Shown piece by piece: positions 1 to 8,082 of a stretch of DNA of 36,922 bases. Position 1 is the stretch's first letter. Each line of letters starts with the position of its first letter. This DNA is from a bacterium. GTDB lineage: Bacteria > Pseudomonadota > Alphaproteobacteria > Sphingomonadales > Sphingomonadaceae. The notes beneath the pieces are model-generated. The model saw only the letters and a program-made list of their open reading frames with translations. It was not told the DNA's origin and did not search any database. The DNA lies in assembly GCA_030824575.1 (NCBI GenBank), contig JAVBXL010000073.1:1-36922 (forward strand). Direction: 5' to 3'. Both the position numbers and the translations under genes were made by a program.

Positions 1-176
1 GCGACCGAATTGATCAGCATCTGCACCGAAATGGGCGTCGCCAGCGACAGGAAGCCAATCGCCGCGCCATATGTCAACGCCATGGTCAGAAACGGACGTT
101 CCGGTCCAAGCGCTGCCCGCGCCCAACCCGCAAATGTCCTCCAGTCAACCCGGTCATGCCCGTGGGCGGCCATCAT
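1..176 (-). CDS. ABC transporter, N-terminal fragment (runs off left edge)
   Basis: The first 58 codons of a minus-strand gene lie here and the rest is outside the window. The product begins MMAAHGHDRVDW and soon enters a hydrophobic stretch with LATPISVQMLINSVA. That resembles the start of the first membrane helix in exporter-type (HlyB/MsbA-like) ABC transporters with a fused ATPase. The ATG at 176-174 has a GGGAA-like ribosome site about six bases upstream. No Walker motifs are visible because the gene is truncated, so the class of exporter and its substrate cannot be judged. It is divergent from the LysR gene that follows. Confidence 0.6.
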   Translation of the reverse strand, partial: MMAAHGHDRVDWRTFAGWARAALGPERPFLTMALTYGAAIGFLSLATPISVQMLINSV

Positions 177-303
177 CCATTCCCAATCTGATTTACGGCG
201 ATGTGCAGAAACCCGGTGATGTTTTCCTGTGCGCCGCAGTGCGAAAATACGACCACAAACCGCCCTTCCTGCATCTTCATCCATTTGCAAAATGAGTTAT
301 GGC

Positions 304-322
304 AATATTATGGATTGATATT
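304..322. promoter_or_regulatory. Possible LysR operator (AATAT-N9-ATATT)
   Basis: A 19-bp inverted repeat, AATAT then nine bases then ATATT, sits 25 bases before the LysR start codon and between two divergent genes. This spacing fits the T-N11-A style of LysR-type operators. The arms are short and AT-rich, so it could be chance. There is no second copy to support it. Confidence 0.3.
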
Positions 323-347
323 CCCAATGATTGGCGGAGGCTTCAGG

Positions 348-1247
348 ATGAATGTGCGCAACCTCGACATCGATCTTCTTCGCACCTTCGTCACCATCGC
401 CGATCTGGGCGGCTTCACCGCGGCCGGCGCGCGATTAGGACGGAGCCAGTCGACCATCAGTTTGCAGATCAAGCGTTTGGAGGCTGTGCTCGGCCGTATT
501 CTGCTCGAACGGACGGCCCGGTCAGTGCGGTTGACGAGTGACGGACAGGTGCTGCTCGGTTCGGCCCGCAAGATGCTGCACATGAACGACAAGGTCATCG
601 CGGAACTCACCGAACCGGATATCAGGGGTGCCGTCAGGTTGGGCGTGCCGGAGGACTTTGCCACCGTGCATCTTCCCGACATACTTGCCCTTTTTACAGA
701 CGCGCATCCTTTGGTCGAACTGGAAGTCACATGCGACCTGACGCTCAACCTGCTCGACCGCTTCCACGCCGGTGCGTTCGATCTCGTCCTCGTCAAGCGC
801 GAGCCGGCTGCCGCGCCCCAGGGCGTGCGCGTCTGGCGCGAGCCGCTGGTTTGGGTGGCCCGCGACCAGGACGCAATCGACAGAAATGAAGTGATCCCGC
901 TGGTCGTTTCGCCCGAGCCATGCGTGTATCGCAAGCGCGCGACTGACGCGCTGGATGCAGGCGGCAGGCCTTGGCGCATCGCCTACACCTCCACCAGCCT
1001 TGCCGGCGCGCAGGCTGCGGTAAAGGCAGGTCTGGGCATTTCGGTTCTGCCCAGGAAGATGGTGCCTTCGTTTCTGGTTCCTGTCGCAACAGCGCAATGG
1101 CTGCCAAAATTGCCAGATACCGAGATTGCGTTGATCGAAGGACGTTCAATCTCTGACACAGGCCATCTGCTGGCCCAGCATATCGTGCAGGCTTTAGAGC
1201 CTATCACCAATTGGACACATTCGGGACACGGGCAGGTGAGCGGCTGA
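348..1247 (+). CDS. LysR-family transcriptional regulator
   Basis: A 299-residue LysR-type regulator, the usual length for the family. The N-terminal winged helix-turn-helix is clear: LDIDLLRTFVTIADLGGFTAAG, then SQSTISLQIKRLE around residues 30-42, and LLERTARSVRLTSDG. The C-terminal part is the ligand-binding domain. The DNA-binding region resembles the LrhA/HexA branch (inference). I chose the ATG at 348 because GGCGGAGG lies just upstream at 333-340. An upstream in-frame GTG/ATG extension would add a non-homologous leader. The gene is divergent from the ABC transporter fragment, a common position for the regulator of a neighbouring exporter. The inducer is unknown. Confidence 0.88.
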   Translation: MNVRNLDIDLLRTFVTIADLGGFTAAGARLGRSQSTISLQIKRLEAVLGRILLERTARSVRLTSDGQVLLGSARKMLHMNDKVIAELTEPDIRGAVRLGVPEDFATVHLPDILALFTDAHPLVELEVTCDLTLNLLDRFHAGAFDLVLVKREPAAAPQGVRVWREPLVWVARDQDAIDRNEVIPLVVSPEPCVYRKRATDALDAGGRPWRIAYTSTSLAGAQAAVKAGLGISVLPRKMVPSFLVPVATAQWLPKLPDTEIALIEGRSISDTGHLLAQHIVQALEPITNWTHSGHGQVSG

Positions 1248-1341
1248 ATCCCTGGATTTTTAGAAAATTCGGCCAATTTGGGTCACGCAGCGGACGAAAG
1301 GTCAGCTTGAACGCCCAAGCGTTCCACCACACATCGGCGTC

Positions 1342-1701
1342 ATGGCTAAAGTCACAATATGGTATGACGGCGGATGCCCTCTTTGTCATCGCGAGATTGC
1401 GCTCATGCGTCGACTGGATACACGTCGGCGGATCGATTTCATCGACGTGAGCAAAGAGGGTGGCATCTGCCCGATCGATCGGCAGACCCTTCTTGCCCGG
1501 CTGCACGCGAGCGAGAACGATGTCCTGCTTTCGGGCGCGGCCGCCTTCGCTGCAATGTGGCGCGCGATCCCACTGCTGCGGCCTGTCGGTCTGCTGGCAA
1601 AGTCGCCGACAATACTCAGGGTTCTGGAGTTCGCATATGTGACGTTCCTGAAGGCGCGCCCGACGCTCCAGCGATTTGCTGGCGGGAGGTCAGCGAGATG
1701 A
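1342..1701 (+). CDS. DCC-family (DUF393) thiol-disulfide-like protein
   Basis: A 119-residue protein of the DCC/DUF393 family. The defining start is visible as IWYDGGCPLCHREIALM: a Asp-Gly-x-Cys-x-x-Cys signature near residues 9-15, like the CxxC of thioredoxin-fold proteins. The rest is a short alpha/beta domain that ends in a basic tail. Members are predicted thiol-disulfide oxidoreductases, but their substrates are not established. The stop overlaps the ATG of the DUF427 gene by four bases (ATGA), so the two are translationally coupled and lie in one operon with the kinase gene that follows. The ribosome site before this ATG is weak. Confidence 0.85.
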   Translation: MAKVTIWYDGGCPLCHREIALMRRLDTRRRIDFIDVSKEGGICPIDRQTLLARLHASENDVLLSGAAAFAAMWRAIPLLRPVGLLAKSPTILRVLEFAYVTFLKARPTLQRFAGGRSAR

Positions 1702-2192
1702 CGCCGCGTCGCGACCCTGTGCAGCCAGGCCAGGTGAGCGTGTGGGATTTTCCGCGTCCGGCGGTGGCCGAGCCTGTTGGGTCGCATATCGTCATCGAAC
1801 ATCATGGTGTCATCGTCGCTGACACGCGCCGTGCGGTGCGAACGCTGGAAACCAGTCATCCGCCCAGCTACTATATTCCAAGGGACGACATCGCGACCGG
1901 CCTTCTTCGTCAGGCCAGCGGCGGTTCATTCTGCGAGTGGAAGGGTGCAGCGACTTACTGGGACGTTGTCGTCGATGGCGTATCGCTGTCGCGTGTAGGC
2001 TGGAGCTACCCGGCGCCGACGCCCAATTTCGATTGTTTGCGTGACCATGTCGCCTTCTATGCCGCTCCGTTTGATCGCTGCACGGTAAATGGACAGACCG
2101 TGCTTCCCCAGCCGGGTGGCTTTTATGGCGGCTGGATCACTGCCGATCTGGCCGGGCCATTCAAGGGCGGACCCGGAAGCATGGGATGGTAA
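1698..2192 (+). CDS. DUF427 domain-containing protein
   Basis: A 164-residue protein of the DUF427 family, small beta-rich proteins common in alphaproteobacteria and actinobacteria. Typical features seen are HIVIEHHGVIVADTRRAVRTLE near the N-terminus, then SHPPSYYIPRDDI, FCEWKGAATYWDV, and SYPAPTPNFDCLRDHVAFY towards the end. The biochemical role of the family is unknown. The start ATG overlaps the DCC gene stop, and its stop is four bases before the TTG start of the COQ8-like kinase, so the three genes form a short operon. The start is fixed by this overlap. The protein is cytoplasmic, with no signal peptide or membrane segment. Confidence 0.85.
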   Translation: MTPRRDPVQPGQVSVWDFPRPAVAEPVGSHIVIEHHGVIVADTRRAVRTLETSHPPSYYIPRDDIATGLLRQASGGSFCEWKGAATYWDVVVDGVSLSRVGWSYPAPTPNFDCLRDHVAFYAAPFDRCTVNGQTVLPQPGGFYGGWITADLAGPFKGGPGSMGW

Positions 2193-2196
2193 GGCG

Positions 2197-3585
2197 TTGA
2201 GCGAGGGCAAGGGCGACCGGCCTGAACGGAACATCCCACGGGGGCGATTGTCCCGGCTCGGTCACTTTGGTCGGCTTGCCGGCGGCGTTGCGGGTGGCAT
2301 GGCGGCAGAAGGCATGCGCCGGCTCGCCAGCGGCGAGCGACCGCGGCTGAGCGACCTGCTGCTCACGCCGGGTAACGCCATGCGGGTTGCAGACCGTCTG
2401 TCACATTTGCGCGGCGCGGCCCTCAAACTTGGCCAGATGATCTCGATGGACGCCGGTGACATACTGCCGCCGGAGCTCTCAACGATTCTGGCAACCGTCC
2501 GAAACCAGGCATATCGCATGCCTCCGCAACAGCTTGATGCCGTGCTCAAGAAGGAATGGGGGACGGACTGGCGGCGACGCTTTTCGCATTTCGATGCCAC
2601 GCCGATCGCCGCCGCCTCCATCGGGCAGGTGCACCGCGCGACCCTTCCTGACGGACAGGTGCTCGCGATAAAGGTCCAGTATCCCGGTGTCCGGGCGAGC
2701 ATCGACGCCGATGTCGACAACGTGGCGACGCTGTTGCGCATCTCAAACCTGCTCCCACGAACGCTGGACCTGTCACCATTGCTGGCCGAAGCCAAACGGC
2801 AGCTTGCCGAGGAAGCGGACTATCTGCGGGAAGGTGCGCAGATGCGCGCCTACGGTGCGCGATTGGTGGGCGACGCGCGTTACGTGGTTCCGGCACTCCA
2901 TTCTGAACTCACCACGGCGGACGTGCTGGCAATGCAGTTCGTGGAAGGACAGCCGATCGAGACACTCGCCGATGCGGGGCAGGACGTCCGTGACCGGGCC
3001 ATGACGACGCTCATAGAACTTGTCCTTCGCGAGATTTTCGAGTTCGGCGTCATGCAGACTGATCCCAATTTTGCGAATTTCAGATGGCAGCCGGATACTG
3101 GGGCACTGGTACTGCTCGACTTCGGTGCGACACGGGTCGTGCCGGTCCAGACCGTCGAGTCCTACCACGCGCTAATTACCGCCGGGCTGGCGCATGATCG
3201 CGACCGCATTCGCGACATCGCGGTTGAAACGGGCTTTCTGGGTGCCGAAGCCGTCGCCGCCCACCGCGCGACGGTCGACCGCATCATCGAGGCCATCGAC
3301 GATGCGCTCGGCAAACCAGAACCCTTCGACTTTAGCGACCGGGCGTTCGTGCCCGTTGTTCAGGCAGAGGCCTCGTCGCTGGTCGGCGACCGATCTACCT
3401 GGCATATTCCAGACACCGAAAAGCTGTTCGTTCAGCGAAAGATAAGCGGGACGGCAATGCTCGGCGCGCGGCTGAAGGCCCGCGTCGACGTGGTCGGCCT
3501 CGCGCGTGCCGCAATAGCATCAGGTCTGCCCTTGGTTGACGAAGGAGAACGTCATCTCATGCCAGCGTCTGGCGACAACCTGTGA
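2197..3585 (+). CDS. ABC1/COQ8 (ADCK3-like) atypical kinase
   Basis: A 462-residue atypical kinase of the ABC1/UbiB/COQ8 family, which supports ubiquinone biosynthesis and quinone-lipid homeostasis. The KxGQ motif is in ALKLGQMISMDAGDILPPEL, around residues 77-80. The A-rich loop and nucleotide-binding lysine are in PIAAASIGQVHRA and LAIKVQYPGV. An ExD-type motif is in LAEEADYLRE. The catalytic loop reads QTDPNFANF and is followed by LLDFGATR. QTDPN...NF with DFGATR is the signature of mitochondrial COQ8/ADCK3 rather than the HADPHPGN of bacterial UbiB. Start: no ATG lies near the conserved N-terminus. I chose TTG at 2197, directly after the DUF427 stop. It is probably cytoplasmic and membrane-associated. 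Confidence 0.85.
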   Translation: MSEGKGDRPERNIPRGRLSRLGHFGRLAGGVAGGMAAEGMRRLASGERPRLSDLLLTPGNAMRVADRLSHLRGAALKLGQMISMDAGDILPPELSTILATVRNQAYRMPPQQLDAVLKKEWGTDWRRRFSHFDATPIAAASIGQVHRATLPDGQVLAIKVQYPGVRASIDADVDNVATLLRISNLLPRTLDLSPLLAEAKRQLAEEADYLREGAQMRAYGARLVGDARYVVPALHSELTTADVLAMQFVEGQPIETLADAGQDVRDRAMTTLIELVLREIFEFGVMQTDPNFANFRWQPDTGALVLLDFGATRVVPVQTVESYHALITAGLAHDRDRIRDIAVETGFLGAEAVAAHRATVDRIIEAIDDALGKPEPFDFSDRAFVPVVQAEASSLVGDRSTWHIPDTEKLFVQRKISGTAMLGARLKARVDVVGLARAAIASGLPLVDEGERHLMPASGDNL

Positions 3586-3813
3586 TGAAGGCTTGCTCGC
3601 CACCCGTGCAGGAAGGTTGAGATCATCGCCCCCAGGTCACGGTCTCTCTGCCAACTACTATGAATAGCGCGTCAACAGAAATGGGGACCAAAGATGCCGT
3701 GAGCGGGAGCCATCCACCAGATCCGTTTTCACTTCCTTCACCTCGAAATCGGCTCATTGCAAACCAGCGATTGATCCGGTTGCTCCAGCCGACCAGATTG
3801 TTAGATAATCCGC

Positions 3814-3954
3814 TCAGTCGTCGTCATTCAGGATGCGCAGAGCAGCACCGTCGGGATCGTCAAACTGACCTGCGCGCATCGCCCAAAAAAAGGCGGCAAG
3901 GCCCATAGCGCCCAGCAGCAAAGCGATCGGGATGAGGACGGTGAGCCCGATCAT
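3814..3954 (-). CDS. ccoS: CcoS, cbb3 oxidase assembly protein
   Basis: A 46-residue gene. The product begins MIGLTVLIPIALLLGAMGL, a single membrane helix, and continues FFWAMRAGQFDDPDGAALRIL into an acidic tail ending DDD. The sequence W-x4-GQFDDxxGxxxRIL is characteristic of CcoS, which helps deliver heme and copper cofactors into cbb3-type cytochrome oxidase at the inner membrane. Its ATG (3954-3952) overlaps the ccoI stop by four bases. It is the last gene of the ccoNOQPGHIS operon, and the size matches the family. Confidence 0.9.
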   Translation of the reverse strand: MIGLTVLIPIALLLGAMGLAAFFWAMRAGQFDDPDGAALRILNDDD

Positions 3955-6077
3955 TTCGCCGCACTCCGCAACCGCAGCGCATTGGCGACAACAATAATCG
4001 ATGACCCCGACATGGCCAACGCGGCGACCAGAGGCGTGACCATACCCGCAATCGCGAGCGGCACCGCCAGCACATTATAGCCGATCGCCAGCGCGAAATT
4101 CTGGCGCACAACGGCCAGCGTCCGCCGCGCGGCGCGCACGGCAATGGCGACGGGCGCCAGGCTGTCGCCCAGGAACACGGCGTCGGCGGCGAGCTGGCTG
4201 ACGTCGCTGGCCGACGACGGCGCGAGGCTGACATGCCCGGCCGCCAGTGCCGGACCGTCATTCAGGCCATCGCCGACCATCAATACGCGATGGCCCTGCG
4301 CCTTCAGCCGTTCGATCATGGCAAGCTTGGCCTGCGGCGTCATCCGGCCGGTGGCGAGCATATCGGTGGCCAGGGCGATGGCGTGCAGCGCCTGCGGCCG
4401 ATCGCCGCTGACGATGATCGGTTCCAGCCCCATGGCCCGCAATTGAACGGTGGTGGCGACGGCGTCGGGGCGCAGCGCGTCGGCAAAGGTCAAAAGAACG
4501 CGGTTCGAACCGGTGCTAAATTCGGTCGCCAAGCCCGTCCAGGCGCCGGCCCCGGATGGACGCTCCAGCGCGACTGTGCGGCCACGGCACAGGCCACGCA
4601 CACCAACGCCGGGAATTTCCACCATATCTTCGATGATTGCCGCTACGACCCCCTGTCGCTGCAAGGTGGCGGCCAACGCGATGCTGAGCGGATGACCGCT
4701 GGCGCGCGCCAATGTGAGGACGATCGGCTTTTCCTCTGGTGTCAGCAACGCGAGATTGATCGGTTCCGGGCGGCCAAGCGTCAGCGTGCCGGTCTTGTCG
4801 AAAATCACCCTGTCGGCCTCCGCCAGCCGTTCGAGCGCCGATCCGTCCTTCACCAATATGCCCCGGCGCATCAGCGCGCCGCAGGCCACGACCTGCGCAG
4901 CGGGCACGGCGAGGCCGAGCGCGCAGGGGCAGGTGATCAGCAGCACGGCAGTTGCGATCAGCAGCGCTTGGTGAATGCCCGCGCCCGCCAGCATCCATCC
5001 GGCAAAGGACAAGGCGGCGAGGAGGTGGACAGCCGGCGCATAGATGCGCGATGCCCGGTCAGCAATGCGGACATAGCGCGACTTGCCCTGCCCCGCCGCA
5101 TCCATCATCCGCGCAATGTCGGCAATCACGGTATCTGGCCCGCAGGCACGCACAATGACGGTCAGCGGACCATCGACATTGAGCGCACCGGCATGAACTA
5201 TATCGCCGATACTGACGGCCTTTGGCTGACTTTCACCGGTCAGGAAGGACAGGTCGATGCTGCTGCGACCCTCACGGATTTCGCCATCAGCGGCAAAGCG
5301 TTCGCCCGCCGCGACCTGCATCACCATGCCCGGCGCGAGATGGCGCGCTTCGACCCATTTGCGCTGCCCCGCCTGCACGACATACGCGCCTGGCGCGGTC
5401 TGCCGTAGCAACGCCGCGACGCCGTCGCGCGCCTTGCCGCGCATCGCCCCGTCCAGCCAGCGCCCGGCGAGCAGGAAGGTCAGCAGCATCACCGCTCCGT
5501 CGAACCAGGCATGGCGACCGCCGGTGATAGTTTCATACAGGCTCATGCCCGTCGCCAGCAACACGCCGATGCTGATCGGTACATCCATGTTGGTGCGGCC
5601 CACGCGCAGCGCGGCAAAGGCAGACCGGAAGAAGGGCTGCCCGGCATAGGCCACCGTCGGCAAGGCGATCAGCGCCGACAGCCAGTGGAACAGTTCGCGC
5701 GTCGCGCCATCCGCCCCCGACCAGATCGACACGGACAGCAGCATGACGTTCATCGACGCGAAACCGGCCACCGCCAGCGCCTTGAGCAGAATGCTGCTTT
5801 CGGCATTCCCCTCATCGACCGTGGGATCGGCCAAGGGTTCGGCGGCAAAGCCTATTCCGGCGATGGCATCACGCAGGTCCGGCGGGCTGAGCGCCCGGTC
5901 ATGCTCGATAGCGACGCGCTTGGCCGAATAGTTGACGCGCGCCGATACGATGCCGGGAATATCGGCCAGGCCCCGCTCGACCTTGGCGATGCAGCCCGCG
6001 CAGTGCATCCCCGGCACCGCGAAGAGGCTGTGAATCGTTGCCGGCTCGGGCGACGGTGGGGCGAGCGCGTTGGCCAT
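3951..6077 (-). CDS. ccoI: CcoI/FixI copper-translocating P1B-type ATPase
   Basis: A 708-residue heavy-metal P-type ATPase of the CcoI/FixI branch, which moves copper across the inner membrane for maturation of cbb3 oxidase. An N-terminal metal-binding domain carries GMHCAGCIAKVERGL (CxxC). The membrane metal site is TCPCALGLAVPAA (CPC). The phosphorylation loop is FDKTGTLTLGRPEP. The ATP-binding region has the HP dipeptide in ASGHPLSIAL, and the hinge is GDGLNDGPAL. About eight membrane helices are expected. It overlaps ccoH by one base upstream and ccoS by four bases downstream. Its location between ccoH and ccoS separates it from general copper-efflux CopA proteins. Confidence 0.93.
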   Translation of the reverse strand: MANALAPPSPEPATIHSLFAVPGMHCAGCIAKVERGLADIPGIVSARVNYSAKRVAIEHDRALSPPDLRDAIAGIGFAAEPLADPTVDEGNAESSILLKALAVAGFASMNVMLLSVSIWSGADGATRELFHWLSALIALPTVAYAGQPFFRSAFAALRVGRTNMDVPISIGVLLATGMSLYETITGGRHAWFDGAVMLLTFLLAGRWLDGAMRGKARDGVAALLRQTAPGAYVVQAGQRKWVEARHLAPGMVMQVAAGERFAADGEIREGRSSIDLSFLTGESQPKAVSIGDIVHAGALNVDGPLTVIVRACGPDTVIADIARMMDAAGQGKSRYVRIADRASRIYAPAVHLLAALSFAGWMLAGAGIHQALLIATAVLLITCPCALGLAVPAAQVVACGALMRRGILVKDGSALERLAEADRVIFDKTGTLTLGRPEPINLALLTPEEKPIVLTLARASGHPLSIALAATLQRQGVVAAIIEDMVEIPGVGVRGLCRGRTVALERPSGAGAWTGLATEFSTGSNRVLLTFADALRPDAVATTVQLRAMGLEPIIVSGDRPQALHAIALATDMLATGRMTPQAKLAMIERLKAQGHRVLMVGDGLNDGPALAAGHVSLAPSSASDVSQLAADAVFLGDSLAPVAIAVRAARRTLAVVRQNFALAIGYNVLAVPLAIAGMVTPLVAALAMSGSSIIVVANALRLRSAAK

Positions 6078-6523
6078 TATCCCTGCCTTTCCAGAAAGCG
6101 CATATCCCGCCCATTAGCGCGGACCAGCCAGTGGACCAGCCAGCGCCCCAGCGGCAGCGGCGTGATCGCGTGATACCGGCCATCGGCGCGCAGCGTGAAG
6201 CGCAGCGGAATGTCCGCCGCCTGGCCGAGCGGATGTTTGGCGATGGCGGAAACGGCGGCGTTCTGCGGCCCGGTCAGGGTGAGCACCAAATGCCGGTCGG
6301 GTGCCATTTGCGCCTGCGGATGCCACCCCAGCGCATCCTGAGTCCGCGCCTGCGCCAGCCAGCCGTTGAAATTCTGGCTGGCGACATAGCTGTTGTCCAC
6401 CACCGTGCCGCCAAAGCCGCCGATGGCGTAGCTGGCCATCAGCATGTTGACGGCGATGACGATGGCGAAAAAGCCGATGAAGATCGCCGCTACATGGCGG
6501 CCCGTCAGGCGGAATGAGGACAT
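6077..6523 (-). CDS. ccoH: CcoH/FixH, cbb3 oxidase assembly protein
   Basis: A 148-residue inner-membrane protein of the FixH family. After a short basic start (MSSFRLTGRHVAAIF) there is one membrane helix near residues 10-30, GFFAIVIAVNMLMASYAIGG. A periplasmic domain follows with the conserved stretch SYVASQNFNGWLAQA and ends in PLGRWLVHW. FixH stabilises the assembling cbb3 complex. Its start overlaps the ccoG stop by one base, and its stop overlaps the ccoI start. Length and order match ccoGHIS operons elsewhere. Confidence 0.9.
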   Translation of the reverse strand: MSSFRLTGRHVAAIFIGFFAIVIAVNMLMASYAIGGFGGTVVDNSYVASQNFNGWLAQARTQDALGWHPQAQMAPDRHLVLTLTGPQNAAVSAIAKHPLGQAADIPLRFTLRADGRYHAITPLPLGRWLVHWLVRANGRDMRFLERQG

Positions 6524-7953
6524 CAGGGCAGCCTTTCGAAATGGGCGGGTTCGCTGGCGGCAGCGCCTTGGCGATCGGTGGCGCGGACAGTGAAGGCAAA
6601 GTCCTGACGCTGTGGCCCTTGGGCGGGCGCGGCGACGAAGACGCGCAGTTTCGCAACGCTGTCGGGCGGGACGATCGTATCGATCGCCGTCCGCGCATCG
6701 GCCCGGTCATCGCGATCGGTCCACAGGCTGGCGCCGGCCAGCCCCTCCGCCGTCACGCGCATGGGGCGTGGGCGCGATTCCATGTTGCGCAGCTTGATGG
6801 TGTAGGCGTTGCGGATCGCGCCGTCGGACAGGCGCATGGCGACGGGATTGCGGTCCTGCTGCGCGCTGATGTCGATCCGGGTACGGGTGCCCAGCCCAAC
6901 GAGCATCGCTGCGCCAATGCCGCTCCACAGCGTCAGATACACCAGCGTGCGGACGTGGAGCAGCGACCGGATCACGCTGCGGGGCGACTGTCCGGCCTTT
7001 TCGGCGGTGGCGTCATCTTGCGTGCAATAGTCGATCAGGCCGCGCGGGCGACCGACCTGGGCCATCACCTTGTCGCAGGCATCGATGCACAAAGCACAGG
7101 TGATGCAGCCGATCTGCGGCCCTTCGCGAATGTCGATGCCGGTCGGGCACACCGCTACACACTGGTCGCAATCGATGCAGTCGCCAAACTGGTCGGGGGC
7201 CGCGAGCGCCTTCTTGAAGCTGCCACGTTGTTCCCCGCGCCAATCCTTATAGGTGACGACGAGCGATTTTTCGTCGAGCATGGCGGTCTGGATACGCGGC
7301 CAGGGGCACATGTAGATGCACACCTGTTCGCGCATGAAGCCACCCAGGATAAAGGTCGTCGCGGTCAGGACGGCGACCGTGGCATAGGCGACGGTCGCCG
7401 CCGTACCCGTCCAGAACTGATGCTGGAGCGTGGGGGCATCGGCGAAGTAGAATATCCATGCGCCGCCGGTGCCAAAGGCGATGACTAGCCAGATGCTCCA
7501 TTTGGCGATCCGTCGGGCCAGCTTGCTCAGCGTCCACGGCGCTTTGGCGAGGCGGACCTGGGCATTGCGGTCGCCATCGATGAACCGTTCGACATGCTGG
7601 TAGAGGTCGGTCCACACGGTTTGCGGGCAGGCATAGCCGCACCATGCCCGCCCGACCGCCGACGTGACAAGAAACAGGCCGATCCCGGCCATCACCAATA
7701 GGCCTGCCACATAATAGAATTCATGCGGCCAGATTTCGATCGCGAACATGTAGAAACGGCGATGGGCAAGGTCGATCAGCACGGCCTGGTCCGGCGCATA
7801 GGGACCACGATCCCAACGCAGCCAGGGCGTGATCCAGTAGATCGCGAGCGTGACCGCCATGACCGCCCATTTCAGGCGGCGGTAAAAGCCGTCGACCGCC
7901 TTGGGATAGACGCCCTTGCGCTTTTCGTAGAGGGGTAGGGTTCCGGCGGTCAT
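6523..7953 (-). CDS. ccoG: CcoG/FixG, polyferredoxin-type cbb3 assembly protein
   Basis: A 476-residue membrane iron-sulfur protein, CcoG, associated with copper handling during cbb3 oxidase assembly. It starts MTAGTLPLYEKRKGVYPKAV and has several membrane helices with the conserved GRAWCGYACPQTVWTDL and CIYMCPWPRIQTAM. Two 4Fe-4S motifs follow: CIDCDQCVAVCP and CITCALCIDAC. A periplasmic immunoglobulin-like C-terminal domain ends the protein. I use the ATG at 7953. A TTG ten codons upstream is in frame but has no better ribosome site. An unusual gap of 129 bases with an inverted repeat separates it from ccoP, whereas the rest of the operon is tightly packed. Confidence 0.93.
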   Translation of the reverse strand: MTAGTLPLYEKRKGVYPKAVDGFYRRLKWAVMAVTLAIYWITPWLRWDRGPYAPDQAVLIDLAHRRFYMFAIEIWPHEFYYVAGLLVMAGIGLFLVTSAVGRAWCGYACPQTVWTDLYQHVERFIDGDRNAQVRLAKAPWTLSKLARRIAKWSIWLVIAFGTGGAWIFYFADAPTLQHQFWTGTAATVAYATVAVLTATTFILGGFMREQVCIYMCPWPRIQTAMLDEKSLVVTYKDWRGEQRGSFKKALAAPDQFGDCIDCDQCVAVCPTGIDIREGPQIGCITCALCIDACDKVMAQVGRPRGLIDYCTQDDATAEKAGQSPRSVIRSLLHVRTLVYLTLWSGIGAAMLVGLGTRTRIDISAQQDRNPVAMRLSDGAIRNAYTIKLRNMESRPRPMRVTAEGLAGASLWTDRDDRADARTAIDTIVPPDSVAKLRVFVAAPAQGPQRQDFAFTVRATDRQGAAASEPAHFERLP

Positions 7954-7999
7954 GGCAAATTGGCCGGATGTCCGACGTCCCAAAATCCGTTGGGGCTGG

Positions 8000-8062
8000 G
8001 CCTGTCGAAGCCTCGTCCTTCGCTTCCTGGCCTTCGCAAAGAAGAACGGTCCTTCGACAGGC
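8000..8062. repeat. Intergenic inverted repeat inside the cco operon
   Basis: Two 11-base arms pair perfectly: GCCTGTCGAAG at 8000-8010 and CTTCGACAGGC at 8052-8062, with a 41-base spacer that itself contains CTTCG units. The right arm continues into TCAGGACGAACGG. I associate this kind of palindromic unit with repeats scattered between genes in sphingomonad genomes (from memory, not searched here). It lies between the stop of ccoP and the start of ccoG, so it would be present in the operon mRNA and could fold there. Confidence 0.7.
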
Positions 8063-8082
8063 TCAGGACGAACGGACGGCGG

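Noticed and set aside
3660..3908. Plus-strand open frame between the kinase gene and ccoS
   Set aside because: No ribosome site or recognisable motif, and it overlaps ccoS, which has a convincing family match on the other strand.
4233..5408. Long plus-strand open frame opposite ccoI
   Set aside because: It is antisense to a clear P-type ATPase, has no recognisable motif, and is rich in Arg, Gly and His as expected from a GC-rich shadow frame.
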